Source: Alistipes sp.
GTDB taxonomy: Bacteria > Bacteroidota > Bacteroidia > Bacteroidales > Rikenellaceae
DNA: 64,000 nt
Reading direction: 5' to 3'
NCBI GenBank assembly: GCA_017937765.1
Contig: JAGBCY010000028.1
Coordinates: 38,416-102,415 of the forward strand
How positions within the stretch are numbered: the first letter of the stretch is position 1; each line of letters begins with the position of its first letter. Below, in pieces: positions 25,374-33,329 of this stretch. The translations under genes were made by a program, and so were the position numbers. A model generated the notes under the pieces. That model made no database searches. It was not told the DNA's origin and saw only the letters and a list, made by a program, of their open reading frames with translations.

Positions 25374-26105
25374 ATGAGCTGTTTTTTAACTAATTCATCA
25401 GTGGGAAAGAAACTCGTTATGAGTATTTCAGGATGTTTCCTCGTACTCTTCATTCTTTTCCATATGTCAATGAACCTTACTATGCTCTTCAGCTGGCAGG
25501 GTTACAACGCTATTTGTGAGTTCCTCGGTGCTAACTGGTATGCACTCGCAGGTACTGCTTTGTTGGCAGCAGGTGTTCTCGTACACTTTGTCTATGCCTT
25601 TATTCTCACCATCGACAACTACCGCGCTCGTGGTAAGCAGCGTTACGCTGTAACCGTTCAGGAGAAGGGCGTTGCTTGGTCGTCGAAGAATATGCTTGTT
25701 TTGGGTGTTATCGTGATCCTCGGTCTCGGTCTTCACCTCGTACACTTCTGGTCGAAGATGCAGCTCGTTGAGATTATGGGCCAGCACGCTTCAGTTATCA
25801 ACGGTCAGGAGTTCCAGGTTATCAATGGTGCGGCAATTATGATGTACACATTCTCACACTGGTACAACGTAGTGCTCTACCTCGTATGGTTTGCTGCTCT
25901 GTGGTTCCACCTCACTCACGGTGTATGGTCGATGTTCCAGACCGTAGGTTTTGCTAACGACACTTGGTATCCCCGCTTGAAGTGCATCGCTAACATCGTT
26001 GCTACGCTGATCTTCCTCGGCTTCGCAGCTGTTGCCGTATACTGCTACTTCACAAGTTCACCCCAGCTTATCGATGAGATGATTGCAAATCCGTTGGCAC
26101 ATTAG
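25374..26105 (+). CDS. sdhC: Succinate dehydrogenase/fumarate reductase cytochrome b subunit
   Basis: This 243-residue protein has five hydrophobic helices with paired histidines for two hemes (LFHMSMNLTM, HFVYAF, HLVHFWSK, FSHWYNV, HLTHGVWS). It matches the single-subunit cytochrome b anchor of Bacteroidetes and epsilonproteobacterial QFR/SQR. It anchors the catalytic subunits and passes electrons to or from menaquinone. It heads the sdhCAB operon (38-base gap to sdhA). Codons GCT, GGT, CGT and GTT dominate, unlike most neighbours, suggesting high expression. Confidence 0.94.
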   Translation: MSCFLTNSSVGKKLVMSISGCFLVLFILFHMSMNLTMLFSWQGYNAICEFLGANWYALAGTALLAAGVLVHFVYAFILTIDNYRARGKQRYAVTVQEKGVAWSSKNMLVLGVIVILGLGLHLVHFWSKMQLVEIMGQHASVINGQEFQVINGAAIMMYTFSHWYNVVLYLVWFAALWFHLTHGVWSMFQTVGFANDTWYPRLKCIANIVATLIFLGFAAVAVYCYFTSSPQLIDEMIANPLAH

Positions 26106-26143
26106 TAGTTCATAAAAGAAAACAATAAAAACTAAGATATATT

Positions 26144-28090
26144 ATGGCTTATACATTAGATGCAAAAACTCCGGCAGGTGAGTTGGCTCAGAAGTGGAGC
26201 AATCACAAGGCGGCTATCAAGGTCGTGAGCCCGGCAAATAAGCGTAAGTTGGATATCATCGTTGTAGGTACCGGTCTGGGTGGTGCTTCTGCAGCTGCTT
26301 CACTCGGTGAGCTCGGCTACAACGTTAAGATCTTCTGCATCTCTGATTCACCCCGTCGTGCTCACTCAATCGCAGCACAGGGTGGTATCAATGCAGCTAA
26401 GAACTACCAGAACGACAACGACTCGATCTATCGTCTCTTCTACGATACAATCAAGGGTGGTGACTACCGTGCACGTGAGGCAAACGTATACCGTCTCGCT
26501 GAGGTGTCGAACCTTATCATCGACCAGTGCGTAGCTCAGGGTGTACCTTTCGCTCGTGAGTATGGTGGCCTCTTGGCTAACCGTTCATTCGGTGGTGCTC
26601 AGGTATCACGTACATTCTACGCCCGCGGTCAGACCGGTCAGCAGCTCTTGTTGGGTGCTTATGCTGCCCTGAACAAGGAGATCGCCGCTGGTTCAGTAAA
26701 GTCATACCCCCGCCACGAGATGCTCGACATCGTTATCGAGAATGGCGAGGCTTGCGGTATCATCGCTCGTAACCTCGTAACTGGTGAGTTGGAGCGTCAC
26801 GGTGCTCACGCTGTTGTTATCGCAACGGGTGGCTACGGTAACGTATTCTTCCTCTCGACCAACGCTATGGCATCTAACGGCTCGGCGGCATTCCAGTGCT
26901 ACCGTAAGGGCGCAGGTTTTGCTAACCCCTGCTTCACTCAGATCCACCCCACATGTATCCCCGTTCACGGCACACAGCAGTCTAAGCTCACGCTTATGTC
27001 TGAGTCGTTGCGTAATGATGGTCGTATCTGGGTTCCCAAGAAGATGGAGGATGTTAAGGCTATCCGCTCGGGTGCTAAGAAGCCGTCGGATATCGCCGAG
27101 GAGGATCGCGACTACTACTTGGAGCGTCGCTACCCCGCATTCGGTAACCTCGTGCCTCGTGACGTTGCGTCGCGTGCTGCTAAGGAGCGTTGCGATGCTG
27201 GCTTTGGTGTAAACGAGACTGGCTTGGCTGTATTCCTCGACTTCAAGACCGCTATCGAGCGTCTTGGTAAGGAGACTATCAAGCAGCGTTATGGTAACCT
27301 ATTCGATATGTACGAGGAGATTACGGACGTGAACCCCTACGAGCAGCCTATGCAGATCTTCCCCGCTGTTCACTATACAATGGGTGGTATCTGGGTTGAC
27401 TACAACCTTATGACTACAATCCCCGGCTTGTACGCAATTGGCGAGGCTAACTTCTCGGATCACGGTGCTAACCGTCTCGGTGCTTCGGCTCTTATGCAGG
27501 GCTTGGCCGATGGTTACTTCGTATTGCCATACACTATCGGCGACTACCTCTCGAAGAAGATTCAGGCTCCGAAGGTTAAGACCGACACTAAGGCCTTCGA
27601 CGAGGCTGAGAAGGGTGTTCAGGCACGTATCGACCGTCTCTTCGCTATCAAGGGTACGCAGACTGTTGACGATATCCACAAGCGTCTCGGTCTCATTATG
27701 TGGGACAACGTAGGTATGGCACGTACTAAGGAGTCGTTGGAGAAGGCTATCGTTGAGATTCAGAAGTTGCGCAAGGAGTTCTACAAGGATTTGAAGCTCG
27801 TAGGTACGGCCGACTCGTTCAACGTTGAGTTGGAGAAGGCTCTCCGCTTGGAGGACTTCCTTGAGCTCGGCGAGCTTATGGCACGTGACGCCTTGAACCG
27901 TGAGGAGTCTTGCGGTGGTCACTTCCGTTCGGAGCACCAGACTGAGGATGGTGAGGCTTTGCGCCACGACGATAAGTTTGCTTACGCCGCTGTTTGGGAG
28001 TACAAGGGCATCGACAACGTTCCCGAGATGACTATCGAGAACCTCGAGTATGAGTTCGTACACCGCGCACAGCGTAACTACAAAGACTAA
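26144..28090 (+). CDS. sdhA: Succinate dehydrogenase/fumarate reductase flavoprotein subunit
   Basis: The 648-residue protein carries the FAD Rossmann motif [20 protein letters not shown] near residue 38 and the flavinylation His in [14 protein letters not shown]. Active-site segments are [25 protein letters not shown] and [12 protein letters not shown], followed by [17 protein letters not shown]. The C-terminal domain has the usual [15 protein letters not shown]. In gut Bacteroidales this complex reduces fumarate as the terminal step of fermentation to succinate and propionate. Strong codon bias as in sdhC. Confidence 0.96.
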   Translation: MAYTLDAKTPAGELAQKWSNHKAAIKVVSPANKRKLDIIVVGTGLGGASAAASLGELGYNVKIFCISDSPRRAHSIAAQGGINAAKNYQNDNDSIYRLFYDTIKGGDYRAREANVYRLAEVSNLIIDQCVAQGVPFAREYGGLLANRSFGGAQVSRTFYARGQTGQQLLLGAYAALNKEIAAGSVKSYPRHEMLDIVIENGEACGIIARNLVTGELERHGAHAVVIATGGYGNVFFLSTNAMASNGSAAFQCYRKGAGFANPCFTQIHPTCIPVHGTQQSKLTLMSESLRNDGRIWVPKKMEDVKAIRSGAKKPSDIAEEDRDYYLERRYPAFGNLVPRDVASRAAKERCDAGFGVNETGLAVFLDFKTAIERLGKETIKQRYGNLFDMYEEITDVNPYEQPMQIFPAVHYTMGGIWVDYNLMTTIPGLYAIGEANFSDHGANRLGASALMQGLADGYFVLPYTIGDYLSKKIQAPKVKTDTKAFDEAEKGVQARIDRLFAIKGTQTVDDIHKRLGLIMWDNVGMARTKESLEKAIVEIQKLRKEFYKDLKLVGTADSFNVELEKALRLEDFLELGELMARDALNREESCGGHFRSEHQTEDGEALRHDDKFAYAAVWEYKGIDNVPEMTIENLEYEFVHRAQRNYKD

Positions 28091-28121
28091 TTTTGACGTT
28101 GAACTTTAATAAGATTAAACT

Positions 28122-28865
28122 ATGAATTTTACATTAAAGATATGGCGTCAAAGAGACGCTAAGTCACAGGGTGCATTCGAGACCTATAAGGTGGAGAATA
28201 TCTCGGCCGATACGTCGTTCCTCGAGATGATGGACATCCTGAACAATAACCTTATCCACGAGGGTAAGGAGCCAGTAGCTTTCGACCACGACTGCCGCGA
28301 GGGTATCTGCGGTATGTGCTCGATGCACATCAATGGCCACGCTCACGGTCCTTCACAGGCTGTAACTACCTGCCAGATGTATATGCGTAAGTTCAAGGAT
28401 GGCTCGACCATCACTATCGAGCCCTGGCGTTCAGCTGCATTCCCCGTGATCCGCGACCTCGTTGTTGACCGCTCGGCTTACGATAAGATTCTTCAGGCTG
28501 GTGGCTTCATCTCGGTACGCACAAACTCTGTACCCGATGGTAACGCTATTCCTATTCCTAAGGCTGACGCTGACGAGAGTATGGATGCTGCGGCTTGCGT
28601 AGGTTGTGGTGCTTGTGCTGCAACTTGTAAGAATGGCTCGGCTATGTTGTTCGTGGCTGCACGTGTATCGTCACTCGCTAAGTTGCCTCAGGGTAAGGTC
28701 GAGGGTGCTCGCCGTGCTAAGTCGATGGTTGCTAAGATGGATGAGCTCGGCTTCGGTAACTGTACCAACACTGGTGCTTGCCAGGCACAGTGCCCCAAGC
28801 AGGTATCTATCGCACACATCGCACGTCTCAACCGCGAGTTCTTGGCTGCTAAGTTCCAGGACTAA
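28122..28865 (+). CDS. sdhB: Succinate dehydrogenase/fumarate reductase iron-sulfur subunit
   Basis: The 247-residue protein has an N-terminal ferredoxin domain with the 2Fe-2S motif [15 protein letters not shown] and the distal Cys in TTCQMYM. A C-terminal domain follows with [11 protein letters not shown] and [13 protein letters not shown] for the 4Fe-4S and 3Fe-4S clusters. It carries electrons between the flavoprotein and the cytochrome b subunit. It is the last gene of the operon; a strong terminator follows 36 bases later. Confidence 0.96.
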   Translation: MNFTLKIWRQRDAKSQGAFETYKVENISADTSFLEMMDILNNNLIHEGKEPVAFDHDCREGICGMCSMHINGHAHGPSQAVTTCQMYMRKFKDGSTITIEPWRSAAFPVIRDLVVDRSAYDKILQAGGFISVRTNSVPDGNAIPIPKADADESMDAAACVGCGACAATCKNGSAMLFVAARVSSLAKLPQGKVEGARRAKSMVAKMDELGFGNCTNTGACQAQCPKQVSIAHIARLNREFLAAKFQD

Positions 28866-28901
28866 TCGTCTAAGAATACGAGGCCTTGAGCCTCAATTGA
28901 A

Positions 28902-28934
28902 AAGGCTGTCTGCATAGCAGGCAGCCTTTTTTTA
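28902..28934 (+). terminator. Intrinsic terminator of sdhCAB
   Basis: AAGGCTGTCTGC and GCAGGCAGCCTT form a 12-bp stem (one G-T pair) with an ATA loop and a run of seven T. The stretch from 28935 to 29063 holds nothing I can identify. Confidence 0.93.
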
Positions 28935-29063
28935 TGCAGGCTATGATCGGTCCGATATTGCATTGCTACGTTGGCCTTGCGCCGTCAGCGATGATTGTTG
29001 CAACCATACGTCCCCTCCTACTTGGTATAGCCCCCACTCCTACTCGGTACGACCAATAAGTCT

Positions 29064-29103
29064 AAAACAAAAACACCTCGATAGCCGAAGCTACCGAGGT
29101 GTC
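29064..29103 (-). terminator. Intrinsic terminator of the dehydrogenase gene
   Basis: On the minus strand ACACCTCGGTAGC pairs with GCTATCGAGGTGT around TTCG, followed by TTTTGTTTTAG. It is 17 bases after the stop. Confidence 0.9.
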
Positions 29104-29119
29104 ATACCTATATTATATA

Positions 29120-30070
29120 CTACTTAATGTCGAGCTTAGCACGTACGGCACGGAGCATATCCTTTGTCATAGACTCCAAGTCCCACTCGGGCTTCCAACC
29201 CCACTCCTCACGAGCGCAAGTGTCGTCCAACGAGTTAGGCCAGCTACGAGAGATCTGATCCTTAACGGGGTCAACGTTGTACTCCATCTGGAAACCGGGA
29301 ACGTGACGCTCAACAACCTCGCGAATGATCTCAGGCGTGAAGCTCATAGATGCGATGTTGAACGAGTTGCGGTGCTTGAGCTTCGCAGGATCAGCCTCCA
29401 TAAGCTCAACCGTAGCACGCAAAGCATCGGGCATATACATCATATCCATATATACATCGGGAGCGATGTTGCAGACAAACTTATTACCTTTAACAGCCTC
29501 ATAGTAGATCTCCACAGCGTAGTCGGTAGTACCGCCACCGGGGAGCGTTACGTTAGAGATGATACCGGGGAAACGTACCGAACGAGTGTCAACACCGAAG
29601 CGTGTGTGGTAGTAGTTCGAGAGAAGCTCGCCCGTAACCTTGCAAACACCGTAGATGGTGTTAGGCTGCATAACGGTATCCTGAGGAGTCTTGTCGCGGG
29701 GGAAGTCGCCACCGAAAGCACCGATAGAGCTGGGGGTAAATACCGCACAGTTCTTCTCGCGAGCGATCTCCAACGAGTTCTCCAACGCACCCATATTGAT
29801 GCGCATAGCCAGCTGAGGATTCTTCTCGCCCGTAGCCGAAAGAAGAGCCACAAGGTTGAAGATAGAGTCGATGTTGTACTTGTTTACAAGCTCGGCATAC
29901 TGCTTGGCATCGAGGGCATCCAACGACTCGAAGGGGCCAGCCTCGGCCAACACGGCATTGTGTTTAACATCGGTAGCAACGACATTCGATGCACCATAGA
30001 TTGAGCGAAGATACGGTACCAACTCAGATCCAATCTGACCTCCGGCACCCAAAACCAAAATGCGCTTCAT
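29120..30070 (-). CDS. NAD-dependent epimerase/dehydratase family protein, probable L-threonine 3-dehydrogenase
   Basis: The 316-residue extended SDR has the nucleotide motif LVLGAGGQIGSELVPYL at the start and a catalytic Tyr-x3-Lys in NTIYGVCKVTGELL near residue 145. FTPSSIGAFG supplies the Ser/Thr. VRFPGIIS and DVYMDMMYMPDALRA match the SDR-type threonine dehydrogenases of Bacteroidetes, which make 2-amino-3-ketobutyrate. The start at 30070 is the first ATG fitting the Rossmann strand; the frame is open 12 codons further. It stands alone with its own terminator. An NDP-sugar epimerase is the alternative. Confidence 0.85.
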   Translation of the reverse strand: MKRILVLGAGGQIGSELVPYLRSIYGASNVVATDVKHNAVLAEAGPFESLDALDAKQYAELVNKYNIDSIFNLVALLSATGEKNPQLAMRINMGALENSLEIAREKNCAVFTPSSIGAFGGDFPRDKTPQDTVMQPNTIYGVCKVTGELLSNYYHTRFGVDTRSVRFPGIISNVTLPGGGTTDYAVEIYYEAVKGNKFVCNIAPDVYMDMMYMPDALRATVELMEADPAKLKHRNSFNIASMSFTPEIIREVVERHVPGFQMEYNVDPVKDQISRSWPNSLDDTCAREEWGWKPEWDLESMTKDMLRAVRAKLDIK

Positions 30071-30206
30071 TGATAGTTTAACGTTAGTTATATGTTTTAG
30101 GTTCAATTAGTTACACCTACACGCCCAGTTTCCGGGCCATAATCATCAACAAAAATACACAAAATCTCGGAAATTGGTACACTCCGCGCCCATTTTTTTT
30201 AACATT

Positions 30207-30239
30207 TTTGCCCTCATTCGGATATTTGCACTATCTTTG
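30207..30239 (+). promoter_or_regulatory. Promoter of the YqaA-like gene
   Basis: TTTG at 30207-30210, a 21-base spacer and TATCTTTG at 30232-30239. Confidence 0.82.
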
Positions 30240-30261
30240 TCTGAGTATAACTTAAGTTGTT

Positions 30262-30711
30262 ATGGACGGACTTCTCGAATTCGGATACATAGGATTGTTC
30301 CTCGGCTCGCTGCTTGCGGCTACAATCTTTCCACTTAGCTCCGACGCTCTGCTCTTGGGTATGTTAGTTGCCGGCGGCGATCCCGTAACCACCGTGGTCG
30401 TTGCAACACTTGGCAACTGGATGGGTGGTTTGGTCGGCTATGGAATGGGCTGGCTCGGCAAATTAGAGTGGCTCGAAAGGTGGTTCAAGGTAAAGCACGA
30501 GACCATCGAAAAGCATCGGACAAAGGTGGCAAAATGGGGCGCGTTTCTTGCTCTTCTCACCTGGACGCCATTCGTTGGCGATGTTTTTGCCATAGTGCTT
30601 GGCTTCTACAAAGCTCCATTCCTCCCCTCGGCCTTCTGGATGTTTGTTGGCAAGTGCGGTCGCTATGTCTGCTGGGCCATAGGTCATTTCTACGTAAGCC
30701 AGTGGTTCTAA
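30262..30711 (+). CDS. YqaA-family small membrane protein (DedA/VTT-like)
   Basis: The 149-residue protein has four hydrophobic stretches: GYIGLFLGSLLAATIFPLSS, then VVVATLGNWMGGLVGYGMGW, GAFLALLTWTPFVGDVFAIV, and SAFWMFVGKCGRYVCWAIGH. Small DedA-like proteins of the YqaA group share the paired re-entrant helices and the FPLSSDALLLG motif. Relatives are implicated in lipid transport and envelope homeostasis, but this subgroup is not characterised. It has its own promoter and is followed by a perfect 10-bp inverted repeat (CGCAATATCT / AGATATTGCG, 30721-30766). Confidence 0.82.
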   Translation: MDGLLEFGYIGLFLGSLLAATIFPLSSDALLLGMLVAGGDPVTTVVVATLGNWMGGLVGYGMGWLGKLEWLERWFKVKHETIEKHRTKVAKWGAFLALLTWTPFVGDVFAIVLGFYKAPFLPSAFWMFVGKCGRYVCWAIGHFYVSQWF

Positions 30712-30761
30712 AAATGATAGCGCAATATCTAATTTTTTTTGAAAATTATGGGGCTAAGATA

Positions 30762-30792
30762 TTGCGAGAAATCGAAAAAATGCTTACCTTTG
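30762..30792 (+). promoter_or_regulatory. Promoter of the pyrimidine operon
   Basis: TTG at 30762-30764, a 20-base spacer and TACCTTTG at 30785-30792. The start site should be near 30798, about 13 bases before the leader ORF. The -33 box lies inside the right arm of the inverted repeat 30721-30766, which could be an operator or the end of the previous transcript. Confidence 0.8.
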
Positions 30793-30810
30793 CGCAAATT
30801 TAGAGTAACT

Positions 30811-30915
30811 ATGAAGCGAGCGACAAATAATCAGCCGATAGCGAGACTGCGAAGCAAGCAGTTGGTTGGCAATTGTCGACGTTTCAACGTTTTGGGAATC
30901 ACTGTTTTTAATTGA
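30811..30915 (+). CDS. Putative pyr operon leader peptide (34 aa)
   Basis: A 34-codon ORF begins MKRATNNQPIARLRSKQLVG and stops with TGA at 30913-30915. It starts right after the predicted transcription start and ends four bases before an intrinsic terminator hairpin. Its last codons include a T-rich stretch (CTGTTTTTAATTGA). This is the layout of the E. coli pyrBI leader, where a translating ribosome blocks the terminator when UTP is low and polymerase pauses. Peptide sequence is probably irrelevant. The function is inferred from position only. Confidence 0.6.
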   Translation: MKRATNNQPIARLRSKQLVGNCRRFNVLGITVFN

Positions 30916-30919
30916 TATT

Positions 30920-30946
30920 AGCGGCTCATTGGGCCGCTGTTTTTTT
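30920..30946 (+). terminator. Attenuator terminator directly before pyrC
   Basis: AGCGGC (30920-30925) and GCCGCT (30933-30938) form a 6-bp GC-rich stem with a 7-base loop. GTTTTTTT follows to 30946. The pyrC ATG is at 30951, so the terminator sits inside the operon leader and every pyr mRNA must read through it. This strongly suggests regulated attenuation. Confidence 0.85.
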
Positions 30947-30950
30947 ATAT

Positions 30951-32213
30951 ATGGCAAACGATAGAATAATCATCAAGGGAGGCATCGTCGTGGGTGCTGG
31001 GAAAGAGGATATTGCCATCGAAGGTGGCATCATTGCGGAGCGCGGAAATTGTATAGAGCCGAAGGCCGAGGATAGGGTTATCAACGCTGAAGGCCTGCTT
31101 GTAGCTCCTGCCTTTGTCGACGTACACGTACATCTGCGTGAGCCGGGCTACGGCTACAAGGAGCGCATTGCTACGGGTACTATGGCGGCGGCACACGGCG
31201 GATATACAACCGTATGCTCTATGCCCAACCTTAACCCCGTGCCCGACACCGTCGAGAATCTCAGGGTGCAGCAGGATATCATCGACCGTGACGCCAAGAT
31301 CGAGGTGCTACCCTATGCTGCAATAACCATTGGCCGCAAGGGCGAGGAGCTCGTCGACATCGCCGCACTGAAGGATGGCGTGTGCGCCTTCTCGGATGAT
31401 GGCAGTGGCGTTCAGGTGGATGGTATGATGGAGCGTGCTATGACCGAGGCGGTAAAGCACGACGCCCTTATCGCTGCCCACTGTGAGGTGGAGGAGCTGC
31501 TCAAGGGTGGTTATATCCACGATGGAGAGTATGCTGCAAAGAATGGCCACAAGGGCATCTGCTCGGAGAGTGAGTGGGAGCAGGTACGTCGCGACATCGA
31601 GATTGCCGAGCGCACGGGTTGCCGCTACCACGTATGTCACATCTCTACGAAGGAGACCGTTGCGCTCGTCCGCGAGGCTAAGGCTCGAGGTGTGAAGGTT
31701 ACGTGTGAGACTGGCCCCCACTACCTTATCTTCACGGATATGGATCTCGAGGAGGATGCTCGCTGGAAGATGAACCCACCGTTACGCTCGGCCGAGGATC
31801 GTGCGGCTCTTATCGAGGGCATCAAGGATGGCACGATAGATATGATTGCCACGGACCACGCACCCCATAGCCTCGAGGAGAAATCTAAGGGACTGAAGGA
31901 TAGCGCGATGGGCATTGTTGGTTTGGAGACTGCCTTCGCCGCGCTCAATACCCACTTGGTCAGCAAGGGTGTAATCAGCCTCGAGCGACTCGTGGAGCTT
32001 ATGAGCTACAATCCACGCAAGGTATTCCGCATCGAGGGAGGCATCGAGGTTGGAGATCGTGCCGATGTAGTCCTGCTCGATACCGAGAAACGATGGACGG
32101 TGGATAGCGATAAGTTCTACTCGATGGGTAAGGTGTCGATGTTCGTAGGTCGCGAGCTTAAGGGCGAGGTTGCGATGACCATCCACCGCGGAAATGTTGT
32201 ATACGAAAGATAG
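30951..32213 (+). CDS. pyrC: Dihydroorotase
   Basis: This 420-residue amidohydrolase cyclises carbamoyl aspartate to dihydroorotate. It has the metal-binding FVDVHVHLREPG near residue 55, AAHCEVEE, HVCHISTKE, and the catalytic Asp in MIATDHAPHS near residue 300. This is the long class I type. The ATG at 30951 follows a terminator T-run by only four bases; upstream in-frame codons read through the hairpin and are not used. It is the first structural gene of the pyr operon. Confidence 0.95.
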   Translation: MANDRIIIKGGIVVGAGKEDIAIEGGIIAERGNCIEPKAEDRVINAEGLLVAPAFVDVHVHLREPGYGYKERIATGTMAAAHGGYTTVCSMPNLNPVPDTVENLRVQQDIIDRDAKIEVLPYAAITIGRKGEELVDIAALKDGVCAFSDDGSGVQVDGMMERAMTEAVKHDALIAAHCEVEELLKGGYIHDGEYAAKNGHKGICSESEWEQVRRDIEIAERTGCRYHVCHISTKETVALVREAKARGVKVTCETGPHYLIFTDMDLEEDARWKMNPPLRSAEDRAALIEGIKDGTIDMIATDHAPHSLEEKSKGLKDSAMGIVGLETAFAALNTHLVSKGVISLERLVELMSYNPRKVFRIEGGIEVGDRADVVLLDTEKRWTVDSDKFYSMGKVSMFVGRELKGEVAMTIHRGNVVYER

Positions 32214-32240
32214 TAACAATAATAATAACAAACGAATTAG

Positions 32241-33329
32241 ATGAAACCTTTTACAAAGAAACTTGTACTCGAAAATGGTAAGGAGTTTCCGGGCTACGGC
32301 TTCGGCGCATCGCGCAATGCCGTATGCGAGTTGGTATTCAACACCTCGATGGTGGGATATCAGGAGATCGTTTCCGACCCGACGTACACCGATCAGATTG
32401 TAGTTATGACCTATCCGTTGGTCGGCAACTACGGATTTATGGACGAGGACTACGAGAGTAAGTTCCCCTCGATGGGCGGTATGGTTGTGCGCGAGTGCTG
32501 CGATGCACCGAGCAACTTCCGCTACACGAAGACCATCAACGAGACCTTCGAGGAGCTCGATATTCCCGGCATCAGCAACGTCGACACGCGAATGATCACG
32601 CGCATCATCCGCAACGAGGGCACGCAGAAGGCTGCCATCGTAGACATTGATATGAGCCACGAGGAGGCTATGGAGCTGATTAAGAATACGGAGTTGCGTC
32701 ACGATCAGGTTAAGAGCATCAGCTGCAAGAAGCGTTGGTTCTCGCGTACGCCCAACCACAAGTGGGATGTTGTGGCTATCGACTGCGGCATTAAGTATAG
32801 CTTCATCCGCCAGCTCAACGCCAAGGGTTGTAACGTGACGATCGTGCCGTTCGACTCTACGCCCGAGGAGATCTTAGCCTTCAACCCCGATGGTATCTTC
32901 ATCTCGAACGGTCCTGGCGATCCGGCAGATGTGGCAGTCGTTGGCGAGGCTATCGCAGCGTTGCGTGGTAAGTTGCCAATCTTTGGCGTCGACCTCGGCC
33001 ATCAGCTCATCGCTATGACATACGGTGCTAAGAACGACAGACTTAAGTTTGGCCACCACGGTGCTAACCACCCCGTTAAGTGCCTCGATACCGACAAGCT
33101 CGAGATCGTAACGCAGAACCACAGTTTCGTTGTCAACGAGGAGTCACTCGCCGACACAAAGCTGACGGTCACGCACCGAAACCTGCTGGATGGCACCATT
33201 GCCGGCGTGGAGTCTGTCGAGGATAAGGTATTCTCGATTCAGTATCAGCCCGACTGCACGCCCGAGGCCAGCAACACATATCTTTTCGATAAATTCATTA
33301 AACTGATGGAGGAGCAGAAAAATGCCTAA
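32241..33329 (+). CDS. carA: Carbamoyl-phosphate synthase small subunit with a lost glutaminase triad
   Basis: CarA normally hydrolyses glutamine and channels ammonia to CarB. The 362-residue protein has the usual N-terminal domain ([19 protein letters not shown]) and a class I amidotransferase domain with ISNGPGDP near residue 222. However, the nucleophile Cys of the GICLGHQ motif is Asp251 (FGVDLGHQ). The His and Glu of the usual HPE motif are Gln336 and Asp338 (IQYQPDC). All three triad residues are therefore replaced; the codons were checked. The protein probably supports CarB structurally while free ammonia is the nitrogen source. It overlaps carB by 8 bases. Confidence 0.93.
   Translation: MKPFTKKLVLENGKEFPGYGFGASRNAVCELVFNTSMVGYQEIVSDPTYTDQIVVMTYPLVGNYGFMDEDYESKFPSMGGMVVRECCDAPSNFRYTKTINETFEELDIPGISNVDTRMITRIIRNEGTQKAAIVDIDMSHEEAMELIKNTELRHDQVKSISCKKRWFSRTPNHKWDVVAIDCGIKYSFIRQLNAKGCNVTIVPFDSTPEEILAFNPDGIFISNGPGDPADVAVVGEAIAALRGKLPIFGVDLGHQLIAMTYGAKNDRLKFGHHGANHPVKCLDTDKLEIVTQNHSFVVNEESLADTKLTVTHRNLLDGTIAGVESVEDKVFSIQYQPDCTPEASNTYLFDKFIKLMEEQKNA

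Noticed and set aside
30721-30766. The 10-bp inverted repeat before the pyr promoter as a classical terminator
   Set aside because: It has a 26-base AT-rich loop and no T-run after it on the plus strand. It overlaps the -33 box, so an operator is equally likely. It was left unassigned.
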